64,000 nucleotides of DNA from Maribacter_C sp047345145 (GTDB lineage Bacteria > Bacteroidota > Bacteroidia > Flavobacteriales > Flavobacteriaceae), in NCBI RefSeq assembly GCF_047345145.1, contig NZ_JBLFER010000001.1, positions 868,001 through 932,000 of the forward strand, in the 5' to 3' direction. Under the pieces are notes generated by a model, which saw nothing but the letters and a program-made list of their open reading frames with translations, searched no databases and was not told where the DNA came from. Positions 36,650 through 44,563 of the stretch are shown one piece after another; position 1 is the stretch's first letter, and each line of letters starts with the position of its first letter. The position numbers and the translations under genes were made by a program.

Positions 36650-37900
36650 CTAAAACTTGCGTTGAGGATTGAAAGCAACAATATTCATTGAAGTTTTCGT
36701 ATCATCAATAATTTCTGCTATCAACTTACCTGTTGCAGGGCCTAAGCTCCAACCCATCATGGCGTGACCTGTTGCAAAGGTTAAGTTTTCCACATCCTTG
36801 GATTTACCAATATATGGCAATCCATCTGGACTTACAGGGCGCATTCCTGTTTTGGCATCTGCAATTTCTTCATTTGTTATTTCTAATTCGGTGTAAAACT
36901 TTTTTGCTCCTGCAGCAATTGCAGCAACACGTTCTTTTCGAATATAAGTATTGATGCCAGAAAATTCCATAGTACCGGCAAAACGTGTAAAACCGTTCAT
37001 TGGAGTTACCGCTATACTTGACTCCATTAAAACAGCGGGCATCGATATTCCGGTAGGTCTAGAAACGTTGATGCGATACCCTTTTCCCGCTTGCAATGGA
37101 AGTTTAATGTTTAATTTTTTTGAAAGCTGACCACTCCAAGAACCTGCGGCTAAAACAATTTCATCTGGCGAATAAACCTGTTTTGAGGTTCGAACCTCAT
37201 TAATTTTATTGGCTTTAATAACAACATCAAGTACCTCTTCATTGGTCTTAATCGTTACTCCTGCATTTTTTAAATATTGAAGCATTTTAGGCATGAATTC
37301 CGTGGGAGTAGTATGCCCGTCGCATTCATAGTGAATTGCCCCCTTAGCATCTATTGCAATATTTGGCTCCATTTCAGCTAATTGCGATTGGTTCAATTCT
37401 CGAACTTCAAGGCCTAGAAAACTAGCTTTCTCAGCAACTTCCATTTCATGATCATACGACTTTTGCGTTTGGTATAGCATAAGCAAACCTTTTCGCTCCA
37501 GCTGAAAATCTCCGAGGTCACCAGAAGCTTTTATTCCTTCAAATAAATCCCTGCTAAGAATATTAATGTCTTTGATTACTGGAATTGCCTTTTCCACTTT
37601 GGCATTTGTAGAAGATTTATGAAAATACCAAGACCATTTAAAGAAATCGGTGTCCCACCGAGGTTTCATATAGAAGGGACTCGATGAATTAAACATCCAT
37701 TTGATTCCTTGGGTGATTTTTCCAGGAGAAGCCATCGGAATAATATGGCTAGGCGTTAAATAGCCTGCATTTACAAATGAGGCACCAGAGCTAATATCTG
37801 ATTTATCAATTACGGTAACTTGATGTCCTTCTTTTTGCAAGAAATAAGCAGAACTTAGCCCAACTATTCCACCACCAATAATTACTATGTTTTTACTCAT
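36650..37900 (-). CDS. FAD-dependent D-amino acid dehydrogenase, probable D-hydroxyproline oxidase
   Basis: This is a 416-residue DadA-type flavoenzyme. The dinucleotide motif GGGIVG (9-14) is followed by LQKEGHQVTVIDKSDISSGAS, and the C-terminal motif is GHAMMGWSLGPATGKLIAEI. In the hydroxyproline pathway this enzyme oxidises cis-4-hydroxy-D-proline to delta1-pyrroline-4-hydroxy-2-carboxylate. Its place as the last gene of a locus holding the other three pathway steps supports this substrate over D-alanine. The gap to the epimerase gene is 64 bp. Confidence 0.88.
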   Translation of the reverse strand: MSKNIVIIGGGIVGLSSAYFLQKEGHQVTVIDKSDISSGASFVNAGYLTPSHIIPMASPGKITQGIKWMFNSSSPFYMKPRWDTDFFKWSWYFHKSSTNAKVEKAIPVIKDINILSRDLFEGIKASGDLGDFQLERKGLLMLYQTQKSYDHEMEVAEKASFLGLEVRELNQSQLAEMEPNIAIDAKGAIHYECDGHTTPTEFMPKMLQYLKNAGVTIKTNEEVLDVVIKANKINEVRTSKQVYSPDEIVLAAGSWSGQLSKKLNIKLPLQAGKGYRINVSRPTGISMPAVLMESSIAVTPMNGFTRFAGTMEFSGINTYIRKERVAAIAAGAKKFYTELEITNEEIADAKTGMRPVSPDGLPYIGKSKDVENLTFATGHAMMGWSLGPATGKLIAEIIDDTKTSMNIVAFNPQRKF

Positions 37901-37964
37901 TGTACTTTCAGATAATTTTCAAAAAGATGCTGAACTGAGCTAGGCATGATTTGATTTAAAAAAA

Positions 37965-38972
37965 TCAAATCACTTGAAATCCATGTGCGTATGGGTCATC
38001 ATCATCTATGCTAATCGTATTATGTCCATATATTTTCGCCCAACCTTGAATGCTTGGCACGATAGCTTTTATGCCTTCTAAAGTGGTCTCCTCTTCTACG
38101 CGACCGATAAATTTTGATCCAATATAACTTTCATGAATAAACGCTTCGTTTACTTTCAATTTTCCTTTTGCAAACCATTGCGCCATTCTCGCTGAGGTAC
38201 CAGTTCCACAAGGGGAGCGATCAATCGCTTTATCGCCATAAAACACTGCATTTCGTGCTGTAGCGTCTTTAGAAATAGTATTTCCTGTCCATAGTAAATG
38301 GCTTACATCTTTTATCGTATCGTCCTCGGGATGAATAAATTTATCAGCATATTTGAGGTTTATCTTCTCTCTTATTTCCTGACTGTATTGAATCAATTTG
38401 CTTGCAGAAAAATCTTGTATACCAGAGAAATTTTCTTGAGGATCAATAATTGCATAGTAATTCCCTCCGTAGGAAACATCAAAAACCAACTCTCCCAATT
38501 CGTCACAATCCACGCTTAGATCTGTAGCTGCCAAATATGCTTTCACATTAGTAAGTTTTACCCAATCCACTTTATTCCCTGTCTGTTGGTAGTCTATATA
38601 AACAAGACCTGCGGGAGTTTCCATGCGAACTTTACCTGCTGTTTTAGGGTGAATCAGACCTTCTTCAATACCAATGGTAATTGCACCAATTGTTCCATGT
38701 CCGCACATGGGTAGGCAACCACTAGTTTCTATAAAAAGAATTCCGAAATCATTTTCAGGATTTGTTGGAGGATAAAAAATACTCCCACTCATCATATCAT
38801 GACCTCGGGGTTCGAACATCAAACCTTTGCGAATCCAATCAAATTCCTTGAGAAAATGCTGTCGTTTCTCGCTCATGGTAGCCCCATGTAATTCAGGACC
38901 TCCGGCCTTCACAACGCGAACAGGGTTGCCACAGGTATGCGCGTCAATGCATGTAAAAGTATTACGACCCAT
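37965..38972 (-). CDS. 4-hydroxyproline 2-epimerase
   Basis: This is a 335-residue proline-racemase-family enzyme that interconverts trans-4-hydroxy-L-proline and cis-4-hydroxy-D-proline. Both catalytic cysteines are present: Cys90 in LPMCGHGT and Cys255 in DRSPCGTGTS. This marks it as an epimerase or racemase, not a trans-3-hydroxyproline dehydratase, in which one is Thr. The ATG at 38972 is chosen over an in-frame TTG at 38987. It overlaps the DUF885 gene by 11 bp. Proline racemase activity is an alternative, but the context favours hydroxyproline. Confidence 0.93.
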   Translation of the reverse strand: MGRNTFTCIDAHTCGNPVRVVKAGGPELHGATMSEKRQHFLKEFDWIRKGLMFEPRGHDMMSGSIFYPPTNPENDFGILFIETSGCLPMCGHGTIGAITIGIEEGLIHPKTAGKVRMETPAGLVYIDYQQTGNKVDWVKLTNVKAYLAATDLSVDCDELGELVFDVSYGGNYYAIIDPQENFSGIQDFSASKLIQYSQEIREKINLKYADKFIHPEDDTIKDVSHLLWTGNTISKDATARNAVFYGDKAIDRSPCGTGTSARMAQWFAKGKLKVNEAFIHESYIGSKFIGRVEEETTLEGIKAIVPSIQGWAKIYGHNTISIDDDDPYAHGFQVI

Positions 38973-40695
38973 TCTTTGCCTTTGCAATATAATTGTTAAT
39001 ACGATGCTCTAAAATAGCTAAGGTAACAGTTCCTTGACCGAGAATGACTTCATGAAAATCACGTATATCAAAATCGCTACCCAGTTCTAACTCTGCTTTT
39101 TTACGGAGCTCTCGAATTTTTAGTTCTCCAATTTTATAGGATAAGGCCTGACCTGGCCAAGAAATATAGCGATCTGTCTCTGTATTTACTTCATGAAGAG
39201 AAAGTGCAGTATTAGAAGCCATGAAATCAACGACTTGCTCTCGCGTCCAGCCCTTGGCATGTATTCCTGTATCTACAACTAATCGGCAAGCACGCCACAT
39301 TTCATAGGTCAACTTACCAAAGTGTTCATAGGGCGTAGTGTACATTCCCATTTCTTCCGCCAGAAATTCAGTGTAAAGTCCCCAGCCTTCTCCATATGCC
39401 GATAAATACAGGTCTTTTCTAAACTGTGGAATACTATCACCAAGTTCAGCATTTAAAGCTCCTTGTAAGTGGTGACCCGGCACAGCTTCATGAACTGTTA
39501 ATGAAGGCAAAGTATATAATGTTCTACTCGGTAAATCATAGGTATTAACCCAATAATAACCAGGATCTGTACTATTCTTTTCGGTGCCAACATACCGCCC
39601 TCCGGTGTATTTTGGTGCGATAGCATCCGGAACAGGCGCTACTCCATAAGGTTTTCGTGGAAGCGTTTTAAAAAAACGAGGTAACTGCTCATCAGCACGT
39701 TTTGCCATATCTCGAGCTATCATCAAAAGTTCTTTGGGTGACTTTGCATAGAACTGTTCATCTGTTCTGAGGAACTTTAGAAATTCTGGGAAAGTTCCTT
39801 TGAAGTCTAACTCCTTGATTATCTGATTCATTTTGGACTTTATTCGCGCTACTTCTTTAAGTCCGATTTGATGAATATCATCAGCTGTGTAATCTGTGCT
39901 TGTTGTGTAAAAGTTGATCCGATTTTGGTAATAAGCAGCGCCATTTGGAGTTTCAGAAACTCCTAGAGTTGTTCTTGTTTTTGGAAGGTATTCTTCTTCA
40001 AAAAAGGTTTTTATTCTTTTAAACTCGGGTGTTACTTTAGTTGCAACAGCTTTTTCAGCTGCTGCTTTTACGGAATCAATTTGAGTCTCAGTTAGCCCTT
40101 CTGGTAATTTTTTAAAAGGAGAATAAAAATAACTATCCTCGAAATTCTCTACTATGTGATCATTGTAGGTACTCTCATATCCATTAAAAATAACTCTAGG
40201 TTGTGAAACTCCTTTTTTAAGACCTTCGCGAAGGTTTACAAAATGCTGATCAACGAACTCCGGAATTGCATTTAACTTGCCCAAGTACTTTTTGACTTGA
40301 TCATAATTCGTGAGCGGTCGCACCATGTAATTCAAACTACTATGAAAACCAGAGTCAGATAATAACGGATTTAAATAACGCTCAAAAGAGTAAAAATCAA
40401 TTTTATCTTGTAGTTTAAAACTAAGAAGTTCTAGTGAGATTTTATCGGATTCTTCGAGGGTTTGGGTTTCAATTTTTCCCAAATCTTCTAACATAGATTG
40501 AGCAAAATCTGCTTCCGACTTATAATGCTCTTTCGTGTATAAGCCTAGTGGATATTTATCCTCATCATGACTTTCGTGATTCTCATACGAAGTAATAATT
40601 CCTTGTAAAGTATCCGTTGAATTGTTAGACACCTCCGTTTTGCATCCGAAGAGCAAGAAAAGAATTCCCATAAAACCAATTCTAGAAAGTTGCAT
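38962..40695 (-). CDS. DUF885-family peptidase lipoprotein
   Basis: This is a 577-residue predicted metallopeptidase with lipobox LLFGC (Cys18). The zinc-binding signature typical of DUF885 is seen as HEAVPGHHLQ, with downstream conserved acidic residues in YGEGWGLYTEFLAEEMGMY. It sits inside the hydroxyproline operon, overlapping the epimerase gene and 10 bp after the dehydrogenase gene. It may therefore cleave hydroxyproline-containing peptides outside the inner membrane before uptake. The peptide specificity is inferred from context only. Confidence 0.82.
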   Translation of the reverse strand: MQLSRIGFMGILFLLFGCKTEVSNNSTDTLQGIITSYENHESHDEDKYPLGLYTKEHYKSEADFAQSMLEDLGKIETQTLEESDKISLELLSFKLQDKIDFYSFERYLNPLLSDSGFHSSLNYMVRPLTNYDQVKKYLGKLNAIPEFVDQHFVNLREGLKKGVSQPRVIFNGYESTYNDHIVENFEDSYFYSPFKKLPEGLTETQIDSVKAAAEKAVATKVTPEFKRIKTFFEEEYLPKTRTTLGVSETPNGAAYYQNRINFYTTSTDYTADDIHQIGLKEVARIKSKMNQIIKELDFKGTFPEFLKFLRTDEQFYAKSPKELLMIARDMAKRADEQLPRFFKTLPRKPYGVAPVPDAIAPKYTGGRYVGTEKNSTDPGYYWVNTYDLPSRTLYTLPSLTVHEAVPGHHLQGALNAELGDSIPQFRKDLYLSAYGEGWGLYTEFLAEEMGMYTTPYEHFGKLTYEMWRACRLVVDTGIHAKGWTREQVVDFMASNTALSLHEVNTETDRYISWPGQALSYKIGELKIRELRKKAELELGSDFDIRDFHEVILGQGTVTLAILEHRINNYIAKAKNGS

Positions 40696-40705
40696 ACGCT
40701 TTGAT

Positions 40706-42289
40706 TTAGATAGCTGCTGTGGTTTGCTTATTATTTATAGATCTTGAAATACCTAAAGGATTAGCATTTTTCAATTCATTCGGAAGTAAGTCATTTGGCC
40801 AATCTTGATAGCTAAAAGGTCGAACCCATCTTTTGATTGATTGCGTACCTACGGCAGTAAAACGACTATCGGTAGATGCCGGATATGGACCACCATGTTG
40901 CATTGACGGACAAACCTCTACACCTGTCGGGACCCCATTAAAAATGATTCGTCCCACCCTATTTTGTAAAGCTGCTATAATATGTGGATACTGACTTATT
41001 TCATTATTGTCAGAAATAATGGTTCCTGTGAGTTGTCCTTCTAAATTTGAAACGATTGCTTTAAGTTCCGCTGCGTCTTTGCATTTCACTACCATCGAAA
41101 ACGGACCAAAGACTTCGTTGTGCAATTTGGTATTCTCTAAAAATGTTTTTCCTTCCACAGTTACAATAGCCTGTCGAGCATAATTAACGGCAACCTCAGA
41201 TCCGTAATCAGCAGCTACTACCAAACCTTCTTGCTCAATAGCACTTTTTTTGTTCTTCTCATAGGTTCCAATAATATTAGGATGCAACATACATGAAGGC
41301 TCTATTTTTACAATTTCTTCAGACAGGTTCTGAATAAAATTATCAAGTCCGCCACTTTCAATCCCTAGTAGCAAGCCAGGATTCGTGCAAAACTGTCCAG
41401 AACCAACTGTTATGGAACCTGCATAGGTATTTGCTAATTCAGAAGCTCTATTTTTAAGAGCCTCTGGAAGCATAATAACTGGATTGATGCTTCCCATTTC
41501 GGCAAAAACAGGAATAGGTTCATCACGTTGTGCAGCTAAATCGAATAAAGCACGTCCACCACGAATACTTCCTGTAAAACCGACCGCTTTTACTTGCGGA
41601 TGTTTTACTAACTGCACCCCCACTTCAATACCACTACTATTTAAATTCGAGAAAACACCGTTTGGTATTCCAGTCGCTTCAGCTGCCTTAATAATAGCAG
41701 AAGCCACTAATTCTCCTGTTCCAGCATGCATCGGATGCGATTTGACTATAACTGGGCAACCAGCAGCAAGAGCTGCCGCAGTATCACCTCCTGCTGTAGA
41801 AAAAGCAAATGGAAAATTACTTGCTCCGAAAACCACAACTGGCCCTAGAGGAACCAACATTTTTCTTAAATCCGGCTTGGGGGCTGGTATTCTATCGGGA
41901 ATTGCGGTATCTATTGTTGCATCTACCCAGGAACCCTCTTCCAAAAGCGCAGCGAAAGCTCTCAGTTGACCAATGGTTCGTCCTCGCTCTCCTTTAGCTC
42001 TGCCTTCAGGTAATCCCGATTCTGAGCAGTAGGTTTGTATTAAGACTTCATCCATGGCTAGAATTTCATCAGCAATTCTATTCAAAAAAACCGCTTTTTC
42101 TACACCCGATCGCTGATTGTATGTGATATATGCGTCGGAAGCCAAAAATACTGCCTCGTTGATTTCTTCAATACTTGCCTCCACAAATTCATTCTCATTT
42201 TCAATATTCAATAGCGGATTGAAAGTTTTATACGTTTTTGCGCCATTACCAGATAATCTTTTTCCGATATAGTTTTTCCCTGTAATCAT
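40706..42289 (-). CDS. 2-oxoglutarate semialdehyde (2,5-dioxovalerate) dehydrogenase
   Basis: This is a 527-residue NAD(P)-dependent aldehyde dehydrogenase. The catalytic cysteine is in GSGQFCTNPGLLLG and the general-base glutamate in PVFAEMGSINPV, with the cofactor-binding segment KAVGFTGSIRGGRALFDLA. The length and the GQFCTNPG sequence are typical of the 2,5-dioxovalerate dehydrogenase group. It oxidises the product of the deaminase step to 2-oxoglutarate, feeding the TCA cycle. It overlaps the DUF1272 gene by 4 bp (ATGA). Confidence 0.92.
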   Translation of the reverse strand: MITGKNYIGKRLSGNGAKTYKTFNPLLNIENENEFVEASIEEINEAVFLASDAYITYNQRSGVEKAVFLNRIADEILAMDEVLIQTYCSESGLPEGRAKGERGRTIGQLRAFAALLEEGSWVDATIDTAIPDRIPAPKPDLRKMLVPLGPVVVFGASNFPFAFSTAGGDTAAALAAGCPVIVKSHPMHAGTGELVASAIIKAAEATGIPNGVFSNLNSSGIEVGVQLVKHPQVKAVGFTGSIRGGRALFDLAAQRDEPIPVFAEMGSINPVIMLPEALKNRASELANTYAGSITVGSGQFCTNPGLLLGIESGGLDNFIQNLSEEIVKIEPSCMLHPNIIGTYEKNKKSAIEQEGLVVAADYGSEVAVNYARQAIVTVEGKTFLENTKLHNEVFGPFSMVVKCKDAAELKAIVSNLEGQLTGTIISDNNEISQYPHIIAALQNRVGRIIFNGVPTGVEVCPSMQHGGPYPASTDSRFTAVGTQSIKRWVRPFSYQDWPNDLLPNELKNANPLGISRSINNKQTTAAI

Positions 42290-42552
42290 ATATTTTGAAT
42301 TCGTTTTAAATGTGCTTCTAAATCTACTGGTTTATGGACTATTTTTTCTGAAACTGGATACTTTTCCAATAAAGAGCTCGGGCGAATTGGTCTTTTCGAG
42401 AAATCACCCCCACAATTTGGACAAACCTTATGCAATACTTCTTCAACACAAGCTTTACAAAAAGTACATTCAAAAGTACAAATCATAGCCTCTTCAGAAT
42501 CATACGGCAAGGATTTGTTACAATTTTCACAAGTCGGTCTAATTTCTAACAT
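42286..42552 (-). CDS. DUF1272 zinc-ribbon protein
   Basis: This is an 88-residue protein with four cysteine pairs: Cys8/Cys11, Cys25/Cys29, Cys32/Cys35 and Cys44/Cys47, a double zinc-ribbon layout typical of DUF1272 (MLEIRPTCENCNKSLP at the start). The C-terminal half (50-88) is basic. It lies between the deaminase and dehydrogenase genes with gaps of 2 bp and -4 bp, so it is made with the pathway enzymes. Its role is unknown. Confidence 0.85.
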   Translation of the reverse strand: MLEIRPTCENCNKSLPYDSEEAMICTFECTFCKACVEEVLHKVCPNCGGDFSKRPIRPSSLLEKYPVSEKIVHKPVDLEAHLKRIQNI

Positions 42553-42554
42553 GA

Positions 42555-43469
42555 CTACAATGATTTGTAGTTGGGTAAAGAAGGTCGCGTTTTTAATCCC
42601 TCATCTATGATGCTTTGTACGCGAAGACGTTCAGAGCCTTGTAAAGGCAGACGTGGTTCACGAACATATTCGGTACCTAAACCTGTTCCTACTTCAGCCA
42701 GCTTTATATTTTGAACTAATTGCGGACTTATATCTAACTCTAACAAAGGCATAAACCATCTGTAGATTTCTAGGGCTTCATTCATTCTGCCTGCTTTAAC
42801 TAGGTTACAGATTGCTACCGTCTCTTCGGGAAAGGCGCATACCAGCCCGGCTACCCAGCCGTCAGCACCAGCAGCAATACTTTCCAAAGCCAAGGTATCA
42901 ACCCCACAAAGAATGTTTAAACGATTACCGAACCTATTTCTAATTCGTGTAACATTTGATATGTCACGTGTGGATTCCTTAACTGCTTCAATATTATCAT
43001 GCACCAACATTTCCTCAAACATGTCTAGCGTAACCTCAATTTTATAATCTACAGGATTATTGTAAATCATTATCGGCAAGTCAGTATTCTTTGCAATGGT
43101 TTTAAAATATTGCACCGTCTCAAAATCAGTCGACTTATAGCGCATTGGTGGTAGCATCATAAGTCCGTGTGCGCCATATTTTTCTGCTTTATGAGCAGCC
43201 TCTACAGCACCTTTGGTCGTTTGTTCTGCAATATTAATCACTACCGGTACTTTACCTTGAACAATTTGTACAGTCTCTTCAATTAGAACGCGTTTTTCAT
43301 CATCATTGAGTGTGCTTGCTTCTCCTAAAGTGCCCCCCAAGACAATTCCATTTACGCCAGCTTCGACTTGTGCATCAATATTCACCTTGAACATTTTCAT
43401 ATCCAATTTATCATCGTCCGTAAACTTTGTAGTTACTGCCGGCATTACACCTGACCAATTTACTTTCAT
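42555..43469 (-). CDS. Delta1-pyrroline-4-hydroxy-2-carboxylate deaminase (DHDPS family)
   Basis: This is a 304-residue class I lyase of the dihydrodipicolinate synthase family. The Schiff-base lysine is Lys164 (EAVKESTRD), and the proton-relay tyrosine is Tyr136 (IMIYNNP). The start is the ATG at 43469; a GTG at 43493 overlaps the promoter box and is rejected. Within this locus it should convert the oxidised hydroxyproline intermediate to 2-oxoglutarate semialdehyde and ammonia. By sequence alone it could be a synthase or aldolase on another keto acid; the context decides. Confidence 0.88.
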   Translation of the reverse strand: MKVNWSGVMPAVTTKFTDDDKLDMKMFKVNIDAQVEAGVNGIVLGGTLGEASTLNDDEKRVLIEETVQIVQGKVPVVINIAEQTTKGAVEAAHKAEKYGAHGLMMLPPMRYKSTDFETVQYFKTIAKNTDLPIMIYNNPVDYKIEVTLDMFEEMLVHDNIEAVKESTRDISNVTRIRNRFGNRLNILCGVDTLALESIAAGADGWVAGLVCAFPEETVAICNLVKAGRMNEALEIYRWFMPLLELDISPQLVQNIKLAEVGTGLGTEYVREPRLPLQGSERLRVQSIIDEGLKTRPSLPNYKSL

Positions 43470-43492
43470 CGTATTGTGTTTATAATTCAACA

Positions 43493-43500
43493 CAAAAATA
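43493..43500 (-). promoter_or_regulatory. -7 element of the hydroxyproline operon promoter
   Basis: The minus strand reads TATTTTTG, a perfect match to TAnnTTTG. It lies 23 bp upstream of the deaminase ATG. No -33 TTG is found at normal spacing, as expected for a promoter that needs an activator. Confidence 0.6.
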
Positions 43501-43531
43501 AAATGAAAAACCCTAGTTAGTTACTTCCATT

Positions 43532-43560
43532 TTATCCAACATTAAGACTATATTATCCAA
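43532..43560. promoter_or_regulatory. Putative operator: two TTATCCAA direct repeats 21 bp apart
   Basis: TTATCCAA occurs at 43532-43539 and again at 43553-43560, exactly 21 bp (two helical turns) apart, in the intergenic region between the divergent AraC regulator and the hydroxyproline operon. Direct repeats with this spacing are typical AraC-family sites. They lie about 32-60 bp upstream of the operon's -7 box. CATTAAG is also repeated at 43540 and 43580. Confidence 0.55.
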
Positions 43561-43604
43561 ATTATTAATATAATTGTATCATTAAGTATAATATTTGCGC
43601 ATTA

Positions 43605-44444
43605 ATGAAAGTACGTCCGTTTCAAATTGTTAAACCTCTAAACGAGAACCTAATTGTTCAGATTGACCGTTCAAAAGGGTTTTACAACCATCTTCATCAA
43701 CACAATGAAATCCAACTAAGCCTTATCGTAAAAGGATTTGGCAAACTAATAGTAGGTGATAGCGTACATCAATTTAGAGATGGTGATTTTTTTGCTATTG
43801 GATCGAATTTTCCGCATCTTTTCAAAACAGAGAAAGATCAAGGAATCGTAGAAATGGTCTCTCTATTTTTTACAAGAAATACTTTTGGAGAAGAGTTCTT
43901 TGGACTTGCAGATCTTTCTGAAATAAAACCTTTCTTTGATTTTGTAAGAGACGGATTCCAATTAGAATCCAATTTACAAGATATCGCCGATCAAGTAATA
44001 CAATTTCCTAAAGCTTCTAAAACAACCCGAGTTGTTCTATTTATACAGCTTTTGCAAAAATTAGTTAATGCGGAAAAAAAATCATTAACCAGTTTTAAAT
44101 ATCCTAAAGAAATTGGGGATTTGGCGGGAGAAAGAATGCAAATAGTCTTCGATTATGTACTTCATAACTTTCAAAAAGAAATACAATTGAACACCATATC
44201 AGGACTCGTTCATATGACACCCAACTCATTTTGTAAATTCTTTAAGCAACGAACAAACAAGACTTTTTTTCAGTTCTTAATTGAAATAAGAATAGAGCAC
44301 GCAAGTCAGCTTTTACGAAATAATAAAGATCTGGCTATTGCTGAAATAGCAGAACTTTCTGGTTTTAAATCGATATCTAACTTTAATCGAAAATTCAAGT
44401 TTTTCAAAAATATGATACCATCAAATTATCGGACGGATTTTTAA
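43605..44444 (+). CDS. AraC-family transcriptional regulator of the hydroxyproline operon
   Basis: This is a 279-residue regulator. The N-terminal cupin sensor domain (about 15-100) contains FYNHLHQHNEIQLSLIVKG and FRDGDFFAIGSNFPH. The C-terminal double helix-turn-helix domain (about 185-278) contains IQLNTISGLVHMTPNSFCKFFK and LAIAEIAELSGFKSISNFNRKFK. The gene is divergent from the catabolic operon and shares a 135-bp control region with it. It is most likely an activator responding to hydroxyproline or a pathway intermediate. Confidence 0.9.
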   Translation: MKVRPFQIVKPLNENLIVQIDRSKGFYNHLHQHNEIQLSLIVKGFGKLIVGDSVHQFRDGDFFAIGSNFPHLFKTEKDQGIVEMVSLFFTRNTFGEEFFGLADLSEIKPFFDFVRDGFQLESNLQDIADQVIQFPKASKTTRVVLFIQLLQKLVNAEKKSLTSFKYPKEIGDLAGERMQIVFDYVLHNFQKEIQLNTISGLVHMTPNSFCKFFKQRTNKTFFQFLIEIRIEHASQLLRNNKDLAIAEIAELSGFKSISNFNRKFKFFKNMIPSNYRTDF

Positions 44445-44525
44445 AGATAAACAGCTTTAAACTGTGTAACTAGATTTATGAAAGGTTAGAATTTATTAGG
44501 GAGCCATTGTTCCTCAAGTTTTCAC

Positions 44526-44533
44526 TATTTTTG
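44526..44533 (+). promoter_or_regulatory. Putative -7 element of the M28 peptidase gene
   Basis: TATTTTTG matches the consensus and lies 30 bp before the ATG at 44564. A TTG lies 16 bp further upstream. The element falls within the TTG-initiated extended reading frame, arguing against that longer start. Confidence 0.5.
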
Positions 44534-44563
44534 AGAAATTTTTTAACTCAAGAAAACCTTCAA

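Noticed and set aside
41484..41969. 161-codon plus-strand ORF
   Set aside because: It is antisense to the aldehyde dehydrogenase gene, and its composition (Ala/Pro/Thr-rich) is that of a reverse-frame shadow.
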